Shown one piece after another: positions 59,312-64,000 of a DNA stretch of 64,000 nt (the first letter of the stretch is position 1; the number at the start of each line of letters is the position of its first letter). Origin of the DNA: Aegilops tauschii subsp. strangulata (taxonomy: Eukaryota > Streptophyta > Magnoliopsida > Poales > Poaceae); NCBI RefSeq assembly GCF_002575655.3, contig NC_053036.3:154418627-154482626 (forward strand). The letters run 5' to 3'. Below the pieces are notes generated by a model. It saw only the letters and a program-made list of their open reading frames with translations, searched no databases and was not told the DNA's origin. The position numbers and the translations under genes are program-made.

Positions 59312-59398
59312 TGGCGCCGTTGCTGGGGAGGCTTACGCCAAGTCAAGTCAAGATTTCATCTCCCAGCAACTAGCCATTTCTGGCGCCGTTGCCAGGGA
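59312..59398 (+). other. duplicated tRNA-Asp primer binding site in element C
   Basis: TGGCGCCGTTGCTGGGGA (59312-59329) stands at the normal distance from the LTR. A second, TGGCGCCGTTGCCAGGGA (59381-59398), follows 69 bases on, preceded by the same TTTC. Between them TCTCCCAGCAACTAGCCA (about 59360-59377) resembles the tRNA-Asp 3' end itself, so it can pair with either site. D has one site only. Confidence 0.75.
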
Positions 59399-59589
59399 GA
59401 TCTACGCTCAAGCCAAGACATACCAAGTACCCATCCCAAACTCTTATCCCTCGCATTACATTATTTGCCATTTGCCTCTCGTTTTCCTCTCCCCCACTTC
59501 ACCTTTGCTGTTTTCTTCGCCCACCTTCCGTTCGATCTTGTGTTACCATGTGCCTTCTTTTTGCTTGCATCTTCCCTTGCTAAAAGTTT

Positions 59590-60327
59590 ATGGATCCTCA
59601 TCCCCTTGCTAATCTTTTTAAGAGATCCAATTATGATTAACCAATTTCTATTGATTTGAGTGCACTAGATTATCTTTATGAGGTTTTGCTTGAAATTCGT
59701 GAATCTGAAAATTGTGATGAAGAAATTTATGAAAAGATTCATGATAGCTCCTTGAATAAAAAGCATGATTGCAATGATTTTACTATAAATTCTCTTGATG
59801 ACAGTTGTGCTAATAATATGCAAAACCCTAAGCTTGGGGATGCTAATTTTGCTGTGTCTACTACTTGTTGCAATGATCTTGATTGGGGTGATTCTTCTTA
59901 TAATGTTGAAAATTTATTTAATCCACATGATGAATATGTGATTGATAATAATGTTTGCAATAATATTGGAAGTGGGTTTGGAAGAGTGTCGACTTTAGAT
60001 CCCACATATTTGGAGAATATTCAATCTTATGAAATTTTTGATAAAAGTGGGTTTGGAGAGGTCATGACTTTAGTTAATGTTAATCCCACTATTTTGGAAG
60101 AGTGTCAACTTTGCATACATGTGGATCGTGTTAAGAATATGTTTTGTGATAGCTATATTGTTGAATTTTCTTATGACCCTACATGTAATTATTATGAGAG
60201 AGGAAGATATGGTTGTAGAAATTTTCATGTTACTAAATTACCTCTCGTTATGTTGGGATTGCTATTGTTTCTTTCTTCCTCCTTGCTTAGGCTAGGTTTT
60301 GCTTGTCTTGATAATTTCTTTGCCTAA
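59590..60327 (+). pseudogene. Sabrina-type element ORF of unknown function (C)
   Basis: ATG 59590 opens MDPHPLANLFKRSNYD, then a TAA at 59638-59640, then one frame to 60327 (SALDYLYEVLLEIRESENCD ... ending LLRLGFACLDNFFA). The protein is Asn/Asp/Cys-rich and repeats the word FG.V.TL. Its last ~35 residues are hydrophobic (LPLVMLGLLLFLSSSLLRLG), possibly a membrane segment. No gag, protease or RT motif is seen. It differs from the frames of D and E although LTR and 3' region are shared. The word AAGCTTGGGGATGC (59830) is even inside the frame. Function is not recognised. Confidence 0.5.
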
Positions 60328-62550
60328 AATGCCTATGCATAGGAAGTATGTTAGACTTAGATTTGTTTGTCACGTGTTTCATGATGCTCTTTTTGCGCTT
60401 CAATTATTATCTTTCTTGTGAGCATCATTCAAATTATCAATGCCTAGCTAGGGGCGTTAAACGATAGCGTTTGTTGGGAGGCAACCCAATTTTATTTTTG
60501 TTTCTTGCTTTTTGTTCCTGTTTAGTGATAAATAATTCATCTATCTTCTTTTTATATGTGGTTTTATGTTTTAAATTAGTGTTTGTGCCAAGTAGAACCT
60601 TTGGGAAGACTTGGGTGAAGTCTTTATGATCTTGCTGTAAAAAAACAGAAACTTTACCGCTCATGAGATTAGCTTCCATTTTTTACTGGAGAGTGATTTT
60701 AGGTTGTTTATTTTTGAAGATGATTAATAGACAAATTCCTCACGTCCACCTATTTATTTCATAATTTTTGGAGTTACAGAAGTATACGTTTGATACAGAT
60801 TACTACAGACTGTTCTGTTTTTGACAGATTCTGTTTTTCGTGTGTTGTTTGCTTATTTTAATGAATCTATGGCTAGTATCGGGGGGTATGAACCATATAA
60901 AAGTTGGAATAAATTAGGTTTAACACCAATATAAATAAATAATGAGTACATTACAGTAACTTAAAGTGGTGATTTGTTTTCTTATACTAACGGAGCTCAT
61001 GAGATTTTCTGTTGAGTTTTGTGTTGTGAAGTTTTCTAGTTTTGGGTAAAGATTTGAGGGATTATGGAATAAGGAGTGGGAAGAGCCTAAGCTTGGGGAT
61101 GCCCAAGGCACCCCAAGGTAAAATTCAAGGATAACCAAAATCCTAAGCTTGGGGATGCCCCGGAAGGCATCCCCTCTTTCGTCTTCGTCTATCGGTAACT
61201 TTACTTGAGGCTATATTTTTATTCACCACATGATATGTGTTTTGCTTGGAGCGTCTTGTATGATCTGAGTCTTTGCTTTTTAGCTTACCACAATCATCCT
61301 TGCTGTGCACACCTTTTGGAGAGACACACATGAATCGGAATTTATTAGAATACTCTATGTGCTTCACTTATATCTTTTGAGCTAGATAATTTTGCTCTAG
61401 TGCTTCACTTATATCTTTTAGAGCACGGTGGTGGTTTTATTTTATAGAAATTATTGATCTCTCATGCTTCACTTATATTATTTTGAGAGTCCTTTAGAAC
61501 AGCATGGTAATTTGCTTTGGCTATAAAATTAGTCCTAATATGATAGGCATCCAAGATGGGTATAATAAGAACTTTCATAAAAAGTGCATTGAATACTATG
61601 AGAACTTTGATACTTGATGATTGTTTTGAGATATGAAGATGGTAATATTAGAGTCATGCTAGTTGAGTAGTTGTGAATTTGAGAAATACTTGTGTTGCAG
61701 TTTGCAAGTCCCATAGCATGCACGTATGGTAACCGTTGTGTGACAAATTTGAAACATGAGGTGTTCTTTGATTGTCATCCTTATGAGTGGCGGTCGGGGA
61801 TGAGCGATGGTCTTTTCCTACCAATCTATCCCCCTAGGAGCATGCGCGTAATGCTTGGTTTTTGATGAATTGTAGATTTTTGCAATAAGTATGTGAGTTC
61901 TTTATGACTAATGTTGAGTCCATGGATTATACGCACTCTCACCTTTCCATCATTGCTAGCCTCTTCGGTACCCTGCATTGCCCTTTCTCACCTTGAGAGT
62001 TGGTGCAAATTTCGCCGGTGAATCCAAACCCCGTGATACAATACTTCTATCACACATAAACCTCCTTATATCTTCCTCAAAACAGCCACCATACCTACCT
62101 ATTATGGCATTTCCAGAGCCATTCCGAGATATATTGCCATGCAACTTTCTACCGTTTCATTTATTATGACACGCTTCATCATTGTCATATTGCTTTGCAT
62201 GATCATCTAGTTGACATCGTATTTGTGGCAAAGCCACCATGCAATATTTTTCATACATGTCACTCTTGATTCATTGTTCATCCCGGTACACCGCCGGAGG
62301 CACTCATATAGTGTCATATTTTGTTCTAGTATCGAGTTGTAATCATTGATTTGTAAATAAATAGAAATTTGATGATCATCATTAATAGAGCGTTGTCCCA
62401 AAAAAAGGGAGAAAGGCCAAATAAAAAAAAGGAAGGCCCAAAAAAAGAAATAAAAGGGACAATGCTACTATCCTTTTTTTCCACACTTGTGTTTCAAAGT
62501 AGCACCATGATCTTTATGATAGAGAGTCTCTTGTTTTGTCACTTTCATAT
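60328..62550 (+). mobile_element. non-coding 3' region of element C, truncated
   Basis: Contains the shared block CTAGCTAGGGGCGTTAAACG (about 60445-60490) and AAGCTTGGGGATGC at 61089 and 61145. It follows D's 3' region up to ...TTTTGTCACTTTCATAT at 62550, equivalent to about 42375 in D. The last ~700 bases and the whole 3' LTR are absent. Confidence 0.85.
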
Positions 62551-62995
62551 CACTTTGCATACGGGTGTTCTATCTAAAACGTTTGCGTTGAAGGGATGCA
62601 GAAATCCTGCTCGGCACATTTCCCTTGGCTTCCTGGGGAAGCTGTCGGTTTCCATACGGGTGTTCTAACTAAAACGTTTGCGATGAGTGTTTTATATTTA
62701 AAAACCGAATTAAACTGCGGCTTGGGCGCCATTAATGGAGAGGATGCGAGCAAGGCGGGCGTCCATGGAAGTCAAAGGGCTCGCTTCCCGGTGAGCCTGC
62801 ACAGCGTACAGCTCGCACGCTTCCCGTTGACCCTCCGCATTGGAGTACCGCTCGCACGCCTTCCGTTTAGTCAAGCACTCAAGCACCTGTCTGCATGGCA
62901 CCTCCTAGCCATTAAAAGAGTGAGGCATGGCGTCGCGTGAATGGTAAACAGAACACACACAATTTAAATTATAAAAAACTTTTGAGATGTTACAG
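62551..62995. other. unclassified sequence after the break in element C
   Basis: Begins abruptly where C stops. CATACGGGTGTTCTANCTAA followed by AACGTTTGCG occurs twice (about 62558 and 62653). A GC-richer part (62710-62930) repeats GCTCGCACGC and TTCCCG words. Open frames on either strand show no domain. I cannot assign it to a gene or a known element. Confidence 0.5.
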
Positions 62996-63039
62996 TGGTA
63001 GCTATTTGTTTAGAAATGCCTTTGTTGGCTGTTATTCGA

Positions 63040-64000
63040 GTGCACCTTCTCTCAAAATGGACACGAAAAATACCACAGAATGTCGGGTGCCATTCCATCA
63101 TAGCATGCCAAGTTTCATGAATTTCAGACGAGTTTTGGATTTACTAGAATTTAAAAACAAAGTATCTCAACGTTTTGCCGGCAATCAACAGTGCCCTGGT
63201 GTTTGAAATTCATTACCATTTCTTGCATGGGACCTAAGCATGCCCCGAAGGACATAGATTTGATTTTTCAACCAATTTATATGCACTGGAGCTTGTGCAT
63301 GTAGTTCAAATTTAAATTATGCACATGAAATGCCTAGAAAACCCAGTTAATGTACAAAAATGTCCAAACTAACCCCGAAAAATTCCAAAAGTAAAAACAA
63401 CACTCATGTTGTTCTATGTTGACACTAGAAATTTTTTGAAAGCAATAAGAGGCAACGGATATCGTTTCGTCCCCAAAGGTGGCATGTTCCCTACCGAAAC
63501 CATCACGCTTGTTGTGAGAAGCTAAGGTTTGTGAGAAGCTTATACCCAAACCTGCCCCAAATGGGACAAAAATTTTACCACGGCATGTTGATGCTGCTCC
63601 ATGATAGCATGCCAAGTTTCATGAATTTCAGACGAGTTTTGGATTTACTAGAATTTAAAAGCCATGTATCTCAATGTTTGCAGCCGAGTGATGGTGGCAG
63701 GGTGTTTGAAATTCATTCCCATTTCTTGCATGGGAGCTAAGCATGCAACCAAGGACACATATTGGATTTTTCAACCAGTTTATATGCACTAGAGAATGTG
63801 CATGTAGTTCAAATTTGAATTATGCACATAAAATGCGTGGAAAACCCACTTAATGTATAAAAATGTCCAAACGAACCCCAAAAAATTCCAAAATTGAACA
63901 CAACACTCTTGTTGTTCTATGTTGACACTCGAAAAAATTTGAAAGCAATAAGAGGCAACGTTTATCATTTCGTCCCCAAAGGTGGCACGTTCCCTACCGA
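63040..64000. repeat. tandem repeat with ~503-bp unit, runs off the window
   Basis: Two successive units. TAGCATGCCAAGTTTCATGA is at 63101 and 63605, GTAGTTCAAATTT at 63301 and 63803, and GTTCCCTACCGA at 63486 and 63989, giving periods of 504, 502 and 503. Units differ by substitutions and small gaps, most in their first 60 bases. Such a length suits a satellite or a transposon-internal tandem repeat. No coding is seen. The array start is uncertain (63000-63060). Confidence 0.8.

Noticed and set aside
62700..62940. Possible host gene exon in the GC-rich stretch after the break in C
   Set aside because: Frames are short on both strands, contain repeated words and show no recognisable domain or splice pattern.

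Overview
The window looks like intergenic DNA from a large grass genome of the wheat/barley group (Triticum, Aegilops or a close relative). Essentially all 64 kb is transposable elements nested inside one another. I see no host gene, tRNA or rRNA. The evidence is LTR retrotransposons of the Sabrina/Athila type (LTRs of about 1.57 kb, TGATACG...GGTAGCA, tRNA-Asp primer site), Tat-lineage Gypsy elements (LTRs of about 0.9 kb, tRNA-Arg primer site, two RNase H-like regions), a Tekay-type chromovirus, and CACTA DNA transposons. Family names are from memory of Triticeae repeats; the boundaries are read from the sequence.

Layout. 1-1481: terminus of a CACTA element running off the left edge. 1482-2993: Tat relic F (LTR end, primer site, broken gag). 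2994-9295: reverse-strand Sabrina-type element E inside F. 9296-62550: forward Sabrina-type element C, which cuts into E's LTR. C's 5' LTR is interrupted twice: by a 10.7-kb CACTA element (10442-21109, 3-bp duplication TAT) and by Tat element B (21195-58940, 5-bp duplication AAACC). B is interrupted three times: by Tat element A 20 bp into its 5' LTR (21215-29654, AACAG/AACGG), by Sabrina-type element D in integrase (34792-44645, imperfect GAAGT/CAAGC), and by a Tekay element 154 bp further on (44800-55826, AGCGC). D's gag holds a 1.4-kb non-autonomous CACTA (37448-38853, CCT). C breaks off at 62550 before its 3' LTR. After that come about 450 bp of unclassified sequence and then a tandem repeat of about 503 bp that runs off the right edge.

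Gene content. Every retrotransposon polyprotein is broken, mostly by CAG-to-TAG and TGG-to-TAG/TGA changes, as expected after long silencing by cytosine methylation. Two genes still read through. The first is an eight-exon TnpA-like gene in the large CACTA (about 617 codons), whose partner transposase gene TnpD is dead. The second is an antisense gene in Tat element B, between pol and the 3' LTR, encoding an AT-hook-like basic stretch plus a B3-like DNA-binding domain behind its own TATA box. The sister element A carries the same gene and TATA box with one main nonsense codon. This antisense regulator-like gene is the best candidate for an interesting system. Next is the exchange of coding modules among three Sabrina-type elements that share the same LTR and 3' region.
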